DNA of 64,000 bases from Halobellus rarus (lineage in GTDB: Archaea > Halobacteriota > Halobacteria > Halobacteriales > Haloferacaceae), in contig NZ_JANHDI010000011.1 in NCBI RefSeq assembly GCF_024494595.1, forward strand, positions 62,001-126,000. Direction: 5' to 3'. The notes under the pieces are model-generated. The model ran no database searches and was not told the origin of the DNA. It was given only the letters and a program-made list of their open reading frames with translations. Made by a program: the position numbers and the translations under genes. Positions within the stretch are counted from its first letter, which is position 1, and each line of letters starts with the position of its first letter. Shown here in pieces: positions 26,094 through 35,102 of this stretch.

Positions 26094-27227
26094 TCAGAGT
26101 CTGAGTATCTCCTCGGCGTTCTCGTGCAGAATCGACTCCCGCAGTTCGTCGTCGAAGGCTCGCGACGTGTAGAACCACGTCGGCGGGTCGAGGGTCTGGT
26201 GCGGCCAGTCGCTCGAGTAGGTGAACATATCGTCCGCCATACTCAGTTCGAGGAGGTCTCTCGCCTGACCGGACCCACGGGGGAGTGCGAGCGGTTGCGT
26301 CGTGAGGTAAATGTTGTCTCGGAGGTACTCGCTGGGCCGCCGTTCGAGCAGCTCACCGCCGGCCTCGTGCTTTCGAGGCGTGATTTTTACGTCGTCGGGA
26401 TGCATCTCGTAGAACTCGTCCATCCGATACCGAACGAATGGGACCCACCAGTGGCCCCCTTCCTGGAACACCACGTTCAGGTCCGGGAACCGATCGAACA
26501 CTCCGCGCATAATCATATTGACGACGTTTACCATCGTGTGTATCGGCCAGTCGAATCCGAGCACTTCGGTCCACGTGAGCATCTCGTCGCCGATGTAGGA
26601 ATGTTGTGGCCAGTACGCCAGCGACCCGTGAAGCAGAAGCGGCAGGTCGTTCTCGACTAGCGCCTCGAAGACCGGGTCGAACTGCTCGCTGCCCCAGGGC
26701 GTCTTCGGTCCGAACCACGAATAGGCCGCGACGACGTTGTCCTCCGCCGCGACGCGTTCGATCTCTTCGACTGCGTACTCGGGGTCCCACTTCGGGACGA
26801 GCATCGACGTGTAGATGTCCTCGTCCGCGAAGTGATCGAGCATATAATCGTTCGCCGCCTGCACGACACCGTTTTTTAGGATCGGATGGTGTTGAAGCGG
26901 CAGATTGTTGACTCCGGCGTTGACGATCGGCTCGTCGATAGCGAACTTCTCGCAGGCTTCCCGAACGTCCTCGGCGTACTCCGCGCGACCCTGTGTGAAC
27001 AGCCCTTCGTTACCTTCTTTGATGGCATATGCAGCGTCCCACTTGCCGGGGATGGGCGTCGGACCGAATTCGGTCGTCAGTTTGTCTCTCACGACATCGT
27101 CTTCCACGTACGCCAGCAGGTCCTCCTCCAGTGGATTGACGTGGAAGTCGAGGTCGATAACCCTGTCCTCGTACGCGCGTTCGGGTACCTCCGCATCTGC
27201 ATCTATTTGGCTAACTGGCGAACCCAT
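26094..27227 (-). CDS. Amidohydrolase-2 family metal-dependent hydrolase/decarboxylase
   Basis: A 377-residue protein with the PF04909-type layout: N-terminal DLDFHVNP metal site (DxDxH form), LLLHGSLAYWPQ near 210, VVFQEGGHWWVPFVRYRMDEFY near 275 and YSSDWPHQTLDPP near 340 with the catalytic Asp. Relatives include ACMSD and gamma-resorcylate decarboxylases and lactone or amide hydrolases. Pairing with a Rieske protein suggests breakdown of an aromatic or heteroaromatic ring. A strong TATA box (ATTATTTATA, 27251-27260) lies about 27 bases before the ATG. Confidence 0.82.
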   Translation of the reverse strand: MGSPVSQIDADAEVPERAYEDRVIDLDFHVNPLEEDLLAYVEDDVVRDKLTTEFGPTPIPGKWDAAYAIKEGNEGLFTQGRAEYAEDVREACEKFAIDEPIVNAGVNNLPLQHHPILKNGVVQAANDYMLDHFADEDIYTSMLVPKWDPEYAVEEIERVAAEDNVVAAYSWFGPKTPWGSEQFDPVFEALVENDLPLLLHGSLAYWPQHSYIGDEMLTWTEVLGFDWPIHTMVNVVNMIMRGVFDRFPDLNVVFQEGGHWWVPFVRYRMDEFYEMHPDDVKITPRKHEAGGELLERRPSEYLRDNIYLTTQPLALPRGSGQARDLLELSMADDMFTYSSDWPHQTLDPPTWFYTSRAFDDELRESILHENAEEILRL

Positions 27228-27500
27228 ACTGTCCGGGTGTGATAGACTAATATAAATAATTTACTTTTTCATACTATCATTTACTTCGGAATGAGGCCAA
27301 CGAACACGGATCGACGTGGGATGTCCGGTAGGCCCCTCGTTCCGCGATGAGGCTGATCAAGAGTTTCGTAACTGGCCGGAGGTTCAGATTCCGCGGCTAC
27401 TGTGGGGATGTGCTCCGAGGGCAACCGGATCTACGAACGCCGACGACAATCGTTATGAGTAAAGCTTAATTGGGATATCGACACTACCCATAACGAGGCA

Positions 27501-28253
27501 ATGACTGACACCTTCCGTGTCGGGTTGATCGTACCCAGCTCGAACGTCACGATGGAGACGGAGATACCCGCGATGCTGAACGCTCGTCCCGACCACTTCG
27601 GTGAAGAATTCACGTTCCACGCCAGTCGTATGCGTATGCAGAACGTCACGCAGGAGGAACTCGAACGAATGGACGATCAGTCCGAACGGAGCGCGACCCT
27701 GCTGTCGGACGCCCGCTGCGACGTTGTGGCTTATGCGTGTCTCATCGGCATTATGGCGCAGGGACCTGGATACCACATAGAGAGCGAGAAGAAACTACAC
27801 GAACGCACGGTAGCGAACGACGCCGAAGCGCCAGTCGTGACGAGCGCCGGCGCACTCGTCCGGGCTATGGACCAGGTGGAGGCGGAGCGAGTCACGCTGA
27901 TCGCGCCCTATATGGAGGAACTCACGCAGACGGTCATCGACTACTTCGAGAACAGTGGTGTCGAGGTTGTCGACTACGAGGCACTTGAGTGCCCGGATAA
28001 CCTCGAAGTCGCACAGCTCGATCAGCGGAACCTCCTCGATATCGCGGATAACCTGGAGACCGATGACTCCGACGCCCTCGTGCTCTCCTCGTGCGTTCAG
28101 ATGCCGTCGCTCGCTTCGATTCAGGCAGCGGAGGACCAGTTCGGACTTCCGGTCTTCTCAGCGGCAACGGCGACAACCTACGAGATCCTCGATCAACTCC
28201 GGCTCAGCACGCAGGTCTGCGGCGCAGGCAGCCTCCTCAACGGGGCTAATTGA
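27501..28253 (+). CDS. Maleate isomerase / Asp-Glu racemase superfamily enzyme
   Basis: A 250-residue protein with GLIVPSSNVTMETEIPAML at the N-terminus, the first Cys in AYACLIGIM near residue 80, and the second in SSCVQMPSLASIQAAE near 200. These are the two cysteines of the maleate cis-trans isomerase and arylmalonate decarboxylase group. Maleate isomerase is the last step of several nicotinate or gentisate routes, which would suit the neighbouring Rieske/amidohydrolase operon. The exact reaction is not proven. A TATA-like CTTAAT lies about 30 bases upstream. Confidence 0.82.
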   Translation: MTDTFRVGLIVPSSNVTMETEIPAMLNARPDHFGEEFTFHASRMRMQNVTQEELERMDDQSERSATLLSDARCDVVAYACLIGIMAQGPGYHIESEKKLHERTVANDAEAPVVTSAGALVRAMDQVEAERVTLIAPYMEELTQTVIDYFENSGVEVVDYEALECPDNLEVAQLDQRNLLDIADNLETDDSDALVLSSCVQMPSLASIQAAEDQFGLPVFSAATATTYEILDQLRLSTQVCGAGSLLNGAN

Positions 28254-28344
28254 GGATGTTAGGAACGATTTTCCGACTGATGCAAATATAACTTACATCT
28301 ATTATATTAGAAAGTTTTATGACGGATCCGAGTGATCGGCGATT

Positions 28345-29805
28345 ATGTTCGGCAGCCAAGTGTGGGAGAGCGAAGACCACGTATCGGATGCGTCGGTAAC
28401 GCCGGAGAAAAAATCGATCTCCGACGTAGAATTCGATCAGAACGGGTGGCGACCAACGGTTCGATTCGTCCTCGCGTTCCTGATGGGGGGGTTCGTCTTC
28501 CTATTCCCTGTCCAATGGGAGGGACAGACAACGATTCCTCTCGACGTCATAATGACGCTCATTCAGAACGCGTCGATGACCGCGGTCGAGTTGTTCGCTT
28601 TGGGTATCATCATAGCAGGCGGTGTGCTCACGACCGTCGCCGAAATTCACTATCGGGGATCACCGACCCTCAGTGAAAGGACAGTAGACGTACTCGAACT
28701 GGAGTATTGGCAGACTGCGACAGTGTTCGTAGTGTTCCGACTTGCCGCCGTCTTCTTCGGATTCGCAATTCTACTCGACGTTGGACCGGCGTGGATACTG
28801 GCCGACCCCATCGTCAACATCGCTTGGGGAGCACTCGTCATCACCGTCGCGCTCGTGATTCCGATCGGTGCGATCTTCGTCAATCTGCTCGCGGAACTCG
28901 GGGGACTCCAGTTCATCGGAACCCTGGCGCAACCGCTGATGCGCCCCGCGTTCAAGTTACCCGGTCGGTCTGCACTCGACAGTGCGGCTTCGTGGCTCGG
29001 ATCGTTCAGCATCGGTTACTACCTCACGCGGAACGTCTTCGATCGCGGTGGCTACAACAAACGGGAGGTGTTCGTCATCTGCACCTGCTTCGCGACCGCA
29101 AATCTCGGGACGGTCGGAGCGGTCGCAGCGATCCTCGGCCTTCTCCACGTGTTCCCCGTCATCGTCCTTCTGTACGTCGTCTCGACGCTCGTCGTCGCGG
29201 CGATACTCGTCAGGATTCCACCGCTCTCGACGGTTCCCGAGGAGTACATCGCAGAACCTGACCCGGAACCCAGGTTCACGGGGACGGTCGGAGACTACTT
29301 CCGATTCGCGTTCAACGAGGGCGTGACGGTAGCCGAAGAGGGTAATTCGATCGGCCGTGCCTCCCTCAACGGCTTCATCGACGGATTGAAACTGGCCGGA
29401 ACGGTCGTCGGATCCGTGTTGACGATGTCGATGATTGTGCTACTTCTCGAAGCGTACACCCCAATCTTCGAGTACCTCGCCGACCCGTTCGTTCCCGTTA
29501 TGTCGTTTCTCGGTATTCCGGACCCAAAGCTGGCGACCATCGGTATCATTCTCGGCGGCGCAGAGTTCTTCATTGGTGCCACCTTCGTCGTCGAAGCCGA
29601 CCTGGTCACACAGGTGTTCGTTCTCGTCGTGACGGGTGCGCAGGCGATATTCTTCTCTGCGCCGGCGCCGATGATGGTCGATATGTTCGACGACGTCCCG
29701 ATGCGCTTCCGCGATCTCTTTGTCCTCTTGGTAATGCGAACGGTACTCCTCGTACCCATCGCCGCAGCCCTGACCCACGTGGCAGCAGCGTTAGGACTGC
29801 TCTGA
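28345..29805 (+). CDS. YjiH family transporter (nucleoside-recognition/Gate domain)
   Basis: A 486-residue membrane protein with about ten hydrophobic segments after a polar N-terminus of 35 residues. The Gate-domain block PGRSALDSAASWLGSFSIGYYLTRN..DRGGYNKREVFVICTCFATANLGTVG near residues 205-255 matches YjiH. YjiH proteins are putative transporters with unknown ligand. TTTTAT at 28315-28320 gives the expected TATA spacing for the ATG at 28345. It follows the maleate-isomerase-like gene and may import a substrate of that pathway. Confidence 0.82.
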   Translation: MFGSQVWESEDHVSDASVTPEKKSISDVEFDQNGWRPTVRFVLAFLMGGFVFLFPVQWEGQTTIPLDVIMTLIQNASMTAVELFALGIIIAGGVLTTVAEIHYRGSPTLSERTVDVLELEYWQTATVFVVFRLAAVFFGFAILLDVGPAWILADPIVNIAWGALVITVALVIPIGAIFVNLLAELGGLQFIGTLAQPLMRPAFKLPGRSALDSAASWLGSFSIGYYLTRNVFDRGGYNKREVFVICTCFATANLGTVGAVAAILGLLHVFPVIVLLYVVSTLVVAAILVRIPPLSTVPEEYIAEPDPEPRFTGTVGDYFRFAFNEGVTVAEEGNSIGRASLNGFIDGLKLAGTVVGSVLTMSMIVLLLEAYTPIFEYLADPFVPVMSFLGIPDPKLATIGIILGGAEFFIGATFVVEADLVTQVFVLVVTGAQAIFFSAPAPMMVDMFDDVPMRFRDLFVLLVMRTVLLVPIAAALTHVAAALGLL

Positions 29806-29961
29806 GCCGATAGGTTCACTATAGTAGTATGCAGTAACCAGGGGTCGAATCGAAAGGAACCCTCGACCGTTCCGGTGGTCGGCGTCGCTGAGCGAGCCCG
29901 TAGCGAGTCTTGGTCGGTAGAAGCGGTCGATTCAGCGAGACGGAATGTTTCCGCTGATCCG

Positions 29962-30357
29962 TCAGTCTGTGACTGTCTCGAGCAGGACTGTGCGGTCGGA
30001 TTTCAGAACGACATCTTGTGAGACGCTACCGAACAGCGCCTTGCCCGTCGGCGACCGTTTCCGGCCGCCGAGGCTGACGACGTCGGCGTCAAGTCGCTCT
30101 GCTTCGTCGAGGATTTTTCGTACTGCATCGCCACTCGCCTGCTCGACTCCGATATCGAATCCCGACGCTTCGAGCCGTTCGAGGACCTCTCGTACCGAGT
30201 TGAGATCCCGTGCGTTTGCTCGCTCGTCGTCGCCCCGGAAGACGTGAAAGAGGACGACTTTCGTGTCCTCTCTTACGAGCGGGAGTTCGAGTAGCGACTC
30301 GATCTGTGCCGTCGCACGTTCCACATCGGTGTCTATCGCGAGGAGTATCGTAGTCAT
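29962..30357 (-). CDS. Universal stress protein family (UspA domain)
   Basis: A 131-residue protein with TTILLAIDTDVERA at the N-terminus and the C-terminal block LGGRKRSPTGKALFGSVSQDVVLKSDRTVLLE, the UspA nucleotide loop and last strand. It is a stand-alone gene convergent with the YjiH transporter. A GTATATAT box lies at about 30424-30432, so the message may have a leader of about 40 bases. Confidence 0.82.
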   Translation of the reverse strand: MTTILLAIDTDVERATAQIESLLELPLVREDTKVVLFHVFRGDDERANARDLNSVREVLERLEASGFDIGVEQASGDAVRKILDEAERLDADVVSLGGRKRSPTGKALFGSVSQDVVLKSDRTVLLETVTD

Positions 30358-30760
30358 CGTCTGTCATACGGTCCGAACGAGTGCTGCCCCGATTGGATCC
30401 GCATCGATACCACAATTCCAGGGCATATATACTTTATCACGTCCTGGCAACGCGGCGCTCACAACTGGATTCACGAGAATCACGCAAAAAATCCGTAGAA
30501 CGGCGGTGTGAAACATCGGTCAGCGATACAATCGAGTGCCTCCGAACGTTAGCGCTTCGAGGCCGCTACTCCGAGAACCTTCGTCGTTTTCCAACTGTTT
30601 CAGCCACCTACAGCCTGAAACTGCTGAAAATTGGCTCCAAGCATTTGCTACCTGGCTCAATGCTCCAAACTAAACACTACCGTAGAATAGATCTCAAAAT
30701 CTAACTCCGCCGATGTAGGTTTGAGTTAGTCTCATTAATCAACCGCCTGTTAGCGACGGT
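30358..30760. other. Intergenic, 403 bp, no gene
   Basis: Only low-quality open frames are present. A GTATATAT promoter-like box occurs at about 30424-30432 (minus strand), and a possible hairpin, GTTTCAG-N11-CTGAAAC, at 30597-30621. The stretch ends at the left terminal repeat of the insertion element. Confidence 0.5.
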
Positions 30761-31452
30761 AGTGTTCAGATAAGCTGATTCTATGCGAATGCGAAAGAGC
30801 TGAGCCAGTCGTCAGCTGTTTCTGGGTCGACGTAGTGGAAACAGTTTGAGAACGAACTAGTTCTCTGTTTTACCTCACGAAATATACGTTCGACGCTGTT
30901 GCGATTTCCGCGGTGTTCGTATCTGAAATCGAGGCCGTGTCGGTGGCAGACTTCTTTCAGTGGGGTGGCGCCATTGACGAGAAACACGGCGTCGTCGACG
31001 TCGTGTTCCTCGCGAAGCTCACCTAAGAATATTTTGGCAAGAGCGTTCATTCTTGTCGGTTCAAGCTTCATATGGAGTAATTCGTTCGAGTCGGGATTGA
31101 CGGCGGCGTACAGCCAGTATTGTTCGTAACCGATCTGGATCACGGTCTCGTCAACCGCAACGTGACCCGGTAACCGACCAGATACGGGCTGTAGATCAGC
31201 TTTGTGAACCCAGTTGTGGATGGTCGATCGAGCTCAACTGACACCGAATACCTCAAGAGCATAGACAGTATTCGAAACCAATAATCCAGCGAGATTCAAC
31301 TGAATACTGATCTTCATCAGCAGCCGTGGTGTCGCTTCTCGTTCAACAAACTCTAAGTCAATCTGGTCGAGATTACCGCCGAGGCGTGCGTTTTCGGGCA
31401 CAGATTACTCAGAAAACGTCACGCCTCACCTTTCAATCCTTATCTGAACACT
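30761..31452. mobile_element. Degenerate ISH14-type (IS6 family) insertion sequence
   Basis: A 692-base element bounded by a perfect 14-base terminal inverted repeat: AGTGTTCAGATAAG at 30761-30774, and its reverse complement at 31439-31452. It holds one transposase gene on the minus strand, now broken. The flanking 8 bases differ (GCGACGGT on the left, GCCCCTTA on the right), so no target duplication remains. It lies at the junction between the catabolic region and the integrase/parA island. Confidence 0.85.
30766..31401 (-). pseudogene. IS6-family DDE transposase with two nonsense changes
   Basis: The frame from a GTG at 31401 reads PENARLGGNLDQIDLEFVERE as in ISH14-type transposases, then runs into a TGA after LEVFGVS. 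It continues ARSTIHNWVHKADLQP and GHVAVDETVIQ. A TAG replaces the Trp of the usual FAWNQLI ending, after which NQLI and the old stop are still readable. The DDE residues (VDE, VNGA in place of VDGA, and the Glu of ERIFREVK) are partly kept. The largest intact piece is 30781-31143. This copy cannot make a full protein, but its ends could be mobilised by another copy. Confidence 0.85.
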
Positions 31453-31504
31453 GCCCCTTATATGAGAGGAAGTTAAAAGGTAAAGCGAAAAGTACAGTAT
31501 CTAT

Positions 31505-32737
31505 TTATATTCCAATATCAGTTTCTTCGATTGCTTCAGTGGCTACATCACCGAGTTCTCCAGCTTCGATATGCGAATACCGTTCTCGTATCATTTCCTC
31601 AGAATTGTCGAGATATCGAGCAGCCACGGTATAGCCAAATGCTCGGACGAGGACCTCACCCATCCCCCGCCGACCGCCGTGTGGCGCGAGGTAGTTGTGT
31701 TTCGGATGGCCGATGTCGATCTCCGCGGCTTCCGTGAGTCGCTGGAGAATTGATCGTGCGCCGTCCGTCGTGATCGACGGCGGTCGGATATCCTCATCGA
31801 GTGCCAGTAGGAGGTCTCGAGCGTATGCATCACGGCGCTTTTCGATCGTATCCGGATGTTCCCCTCGGTCCGCGAGTGCATCCTTCACGACCCCCGCAAG
31901 CGTCCGTTGGTCGAACGTCGGAAAGACCGGCCACCGTTCGGTCGATGGGGCCATCAGCTTCCGGTAGCTCCGCAACGGGGAGATTACGGGATCGGGGAGG
32001 CTGCCAGCGTCCCACTGCTGTTTCTTCCGATAGACATCCATACTCCCGTCCTCGAGGTCGATGTCCTCCCACCGCACGCCACGGCGTCGCGGGTCATCGG
32101 GATCACGGAGGAGTTCCCCAACGCGGACGGCCGTGTACGCGAGGACGAACACAAGGGCTCGGTCACGAGTCGCCTTCAGTGCCGCGTAGCGCGCTCGCTG
32201 CTTGTCGACGGGGTCAGTATCCTCTGGGAGTGTCGTGTACGCATCGACGGCGTCGCGGGCCCGTTCGTCGACGTGCCGGGTGAGGGCGTGGCGCTGTTCG
32301 GACGTCCAGGCCTGCTGGTCGCCGGGCTTGCGGCCGTCGTCCTCGGGCAGCGGCGCCATCGCACTCGCCCGCTGCGCGTAGTGCGCCTCGAGATACCCCT
32401 CGTTGACACACCAGCCACACCACGCAGAGATATACCGGTAATAGGTTTGTACCGTGTTCTGCTTGAGTCCCCGATTTCCACCGAGATGCCGGGCGTACTC
32501 CCGGAACACGCGTTCGTCGAGATCGTCGAAGGTCGGCTCGCGGTCGACGTCTTCGGGGACGATCCCGGTCCAGTCGTCGGCACCGCGGTCGCCGGCGGTC
32601 CACTCGGCGAACCGCTCGAGTTCGCGTGCAGCGTTTCGTCGATAGTTCCCACCGTCCCCACCGCGGCCTTTTCCCTTGTCCTGGAGGTAGCGCTCGAAGC
32701 TGTCGTCGAGCGGCGTCGAAAGCGCTCGATCAGGCAT
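31505..32737 (-). CDS. Tyrosine recombinase/integrase
   Basis: A 410-residue integrase. A SAM-like N-terminal domain covers about residues 10-130. The catalytic domain has Arg in YTAVRVGELL near 210, Lys in the beta-hairpin RKKQQW near 245, HGGR in APHGGRRGMG near 360, and the Tyr nucleophile in IRERYSHIE near 390. The usual second His/Trp (LGHS) is replaced in ARYLDNS. The start at 32737 (MPDR) overlaps a small upstream frame ending at 32730 (ATGCCTGA). It marks the element edge; no tRNA attachment site was found beside it. Confidence 0.87.
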   Translation of the reverse strand: MPDRALSTPLDDSFERYLQDKGKGRGGDGGNYRRNAARELERFAEWTAGDRGADDWTGIVPEDVDREPTFDDLDERVFREYARHLGGNRGLKQNTVQTYYRYISAWCGWCVNEGYLEAHYAQRASAMAPLPEDDGRKPGDQQAWTSEQRHALTRHVDERARDAVDAYTTLPEDTDPVDKQRARYAALKATRDRALVFVLAYTAVRVGELLRDPDDPRRRGVRWEDIDLEDGSMDVYRKKQQWDAGSLPDPVISPLRSYRKLMAPSTERWPVFPTFDQRTLAGVVKDALADRGEHPDTIEKRRDAYARDLLLALDEDIRPPSITTDGARSILQRLTEAAEIDIGHPKHNYLAPHGGRRGMGEVLVRAFGYTVAARYLDNSEEMIRERYSHIEAGELGDVATEAIEETDIGI

Positions 32738-32986
32738 CCACCGGCCCTCCACCGTCCTGCGAGCCCGGTCTCGGTGCCTCTACTCTGGGGGAAGCGGCGT
32801 CGTGAGGTGGTTGCAGCATTCGTGCTTCACCGACGGCGGCGGGGTACTTCAAAGTGGTCGTGATTATTGGGGTAATCAGGATCACTCCTTGTATTCGAAT
32901 TATCGGCAGTATTCGAGGGTTTGGAGCCTCCTGACACCGAATTCCAATACTAAGCGGGACTATGTATTGTATATCGCTATACGAAA

Positions 32987-33385
32987 TCAGTCCCACCCAT
33001 ATCCCCACTCGTCAAGTTTCTCTCGAACGAGACTGGGGTTCTCTTGGGCGACGGCCATCGCCGCCTCTGTAATGTCTGTTTTGTAGACATCCTCCCCAAA
33101 CTCTTCTTCCATCTGGGTGAGGAGGTCGTCAATACCCGCTTCAATGTGGTCTCGAAGGAAAATCGGTCGCTGGGTCCGGCCGTCTTTGACCCCATCGCGC
33201 GAGTGGATGTAGGGGAGCGAGCGGTTCTGGGAGGAAGCCGTGGTGCCTGTCGAAAGGTCAGTCTCGGTCACTGCAAGATCTGTCTCAGTTCCCTGACTAC
33301 CTGTCTCCAGCTCAGGTTCTATTTCAGCCTCCGTCTCCTCGGAGGCGTCGTCAGCGAAGGGATCGTCTGCAGAGCCCTGTTTCAT
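32987..33385 (-). CDS. Small acidic protein downstream of ParA
   Basis: A 132-residue protein: a Glu/Asp/Thr-rich, probably disordered first half, then a folded C-terminal half (RPIFLRDHIEAGIDDLLTQMEEEFGEDVYKTDITEAAM) that looks helical. Its start overlaps the parA stop by 4 bases. That position fits the DNA-binding partner or centromere adaptor of a partition operon, although no HTH can be pointed out. The family is not recognised. Confidence 0.6.
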   Translation of the reverse strand: MKQGSADDPFADDASEETEAEIEPELETGSQGTETDLAVTETDLSTGTTASSQNRSLPYIHSRDGVKDGRTQRPIFLRDHIEAGIDDLLTQMEEEFGEDVYKTDITEAAMAVAQENPSLVREKLDEWGYGWD

Positions 33386-34221
33386 GCTTCCACCGCCTTC
33401 TGTTCGCGAATTTGGCTCGCGAGCTTGTCGAACTTCTCTAAGGTGTCAAGTTCGTGTTCGCGTTCCCGGTCACGATGTTCCTCGATATAGCGGTACGCGG
33501 TACATTGTTCAGCCCAGCACCCCTCCAGTAACGACGACCGTTCACGGAATCGAATCGGTGTCTCCCAGCCATCTGCTGTGAGTTGCTCCAAGAATCGGTC
33601 TTGGTCGTTCATCCCTTTGTAGCGGTTTGGGACCACAGCTAACACGCCGACTTCGATTCCCAGGGACTCCTCAAGTCCACCGACGAGTTGATCCAGACCT
33701 TGGACCGACTCGTAACCCTTGCCACTAGGCTCGAACGGGATCACCAGGTGGCGCGTGCAATGAATCGCATTGTGCAGTTTGATATCCGCGCTGGCTGGCG
33801 GATCGATAATGAGCGTATCGTAGGTCTCGTGGACACCGGCCTCGCGCAACACACGGAGAAGTTGCTTGTTCGGATTCCAAGATTCACCGAAGTCGGCAGC
33901 CTCTTCCTCGCGACGGCGGAGGTGTTTGGAGGCATACTCAAGAATGTTGTGAGCGGGGACGACATCGATGCCCTCACTGGTCTTTATGAGGTCGGCGAAC
34001 TCTCCCCGTGGCCGATCGATCATATGCCGGAGCAGACTATCCGCCTGGTCGTTGTCTCGATCCTCGGCCACATCCAGCAGGTATGACAGCGACGCTTCCT
34101 GGGTGTCCAAATCGATCGCTAAGACCTTTCGTCCCGCCCGTACCTCCGCTTTCGCGAGGTTCGTCGCGAGCGTCGTCTTTCCAACGCCTCCCGCTTCGGA
34201 GTACACTGTATAGGCTAGCAT
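33382..34221 (-). CDS. parA: ParA-type partition ATPase
   Basis: A 279-residue ATPase. Its deviant Walker A reads SEAGGVGKTTLATNLA, with Ala where ParA/MinD proteins usually have the first Lys. Walker A' (LAIDLDTQEASLSYLL) and Walker B (YDTLIIDPPAS) follow. ParA proteins segregate low-copy replicons. It is the first gene of a two-gene operon, preceded by a TATA box (TTTATAG at 34245-34252) and phased repeats. This is strong evidence of a plasmid or integrated plasmid origin for the island. Confidence 0.88.
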   Translation of the reverse strand: MLAYTVYSEAGGVGKTTLATNLAKAEVRAGRKVLAIDLDTQEASLSYLLDVAEDRDNDQADSLLRHMIDRPRGEFADLIKTSEGIDVVPAHNILEYASKHLRRREEEAADFGESWNPNKQLLRVLREAGVHETYDTLIIDPPASADIKLHNAIHCTRHLVIPFEPSGKGYESVQGLDQLVGGLEESLGIEVGVLAVVPNRYKGMNDQDRFLEQLTADGWETPIRFRERSSLLEGCWAEQCTAYRYIEEHRDREREHELDTLEKFDKLASQIREQKAVEA

Positions 34222-34264
34222 ACCCAGATAGTTGGCCCCATCAGCTATAAAACTCAGTCAGACG

Positions 34265-34347
34265 GTATAGCTAATCAGTATAGCTATATGGTACAGCTGG
34301 GTAAGTCAGCTAAGAAGAGTAGTTATACCGTATAGAGACTATAGCTA
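34265..34347. repeat. 13-bp-phased iteron-like repeats upstream of parA
   Basis: The motif GTATAGCTA occurs at 34265-34273 and 34278-34286. A two-mismatch copy lies at 34291-34299, a weak one at 34304, and others at 34330-34338 and 34339-34347. An inverted copy, TAGTTATAC, is at 34320-34328. The first three start exactly 13 bases apart, and 34330 is 39 bases on. They lie just upstream of the parA TATA box at 34245-34252, where a centromere or autoregulatory operator is expected. Confidence 0.65.
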
Positions 34348-34488
34348 ACTCACCCAACCGACTCACTTCCCAATGATTTAGGACAGCAGAATTTTTCGAC
34401 CACCTCTTACGACCCAAGAGAACAACCGAGACAACAGCCCCATTAAAGTGAGACTTTTTACTATTACCAAGTGGTTGGTACCTACCAG

Positions 34489-35092
34489 ATGTACGAGGTA
34501 CTTGACGACATAGCGGCACAACCTTCCTCACCATAGAGAGCGGTGACTCTACCCGACGTGTTTCCTAGACCCTTCACAAGCCGTATGAAACGGTTCGTCA
34601 GGCCGTCAACCGTCTTGAAGATGCAGACTATGTGAACTACGACGACGGCCTCACTGTCGTCGACGGCCGCGTGAAAGACGCAACCCGCGAGCTCGTCACT
34701 GCCAGCGCCGGCGGCAGTCCACCCTCTATCGAGGAGTTCGCGTTCACACGAATCGACGCCGTCTATGTGTGGACCCAAGAAAGCTACCAAGTTGGACGGA
34801 ATCCGGATGACTATCCGCTTTCCTAGCCGTCCGTAAGCGGGACGTCGACGCCTAGGGGGCGTTTTTGAGTCGTTCGACCTCCCCACCGCATTCGAGCGAT
34901 AGCCCCGAGACGAACTGGACGGACCGCTACAGATCGTCCTCAAGGCACGCCCCTCACTCGACATCGAGCACGTCGAGGGGTTACCCGGTGATCCCGAGAG
35001 CCGAGACGATCGAGTATATACGTGAGAACTACGCCCAGTTCCAGTCGGCGCTCGCGATGCTCGACCGGATACAACGACCTCGAAAGCTCTAG
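34489..35092 (+). pseudogene. Decayed haloarchaeal winged-helix regulator gene
   Basis: Protein-like pieces appear in order across three frames: MYEVLDDIAAQPSSP then stop; ETVRQAVNRLEDADYVNYDDGLTVVDGRV..SPPSIEE; FTRIDAVYVWTQESYQVGRNPDDYPL; FLAVRKRDVDA then TAG where Trp is expected; ESFDLPTAFER then stop; RDELDGPLQIVLKARPSLDIEHVEG; and VIPRAETIEYIRENYAQFQSALAMLDR. At least two frameshifts, three stops and an internal deletion make it non-functional. The parent looks like a widespread haloarchaeal HTH protein of about 200-220 residues. Confidence 0.7.
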
Positions 35093-35102
35093 TGAGGAGA
35101 AA

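Noticed and set aside
30597-30621. Hairpin GTTTCAG-N11-CTGAAAC as a terminator or small RNA
   Set aside because: No T-run or neighbouring gene end supports a terminator, and a 7-base stem with an 11-base loop is expected by chance at this scale.
31505-32986. tRNA gene as integration site next to the integrase
   Set aside because: No cloverleaf or TTC-arm pattern could be found on either strand near the integrase. A short palindrome (TGATTA-N6-TAATCA, 32861-32878) is present but not enough to call an attachment site.
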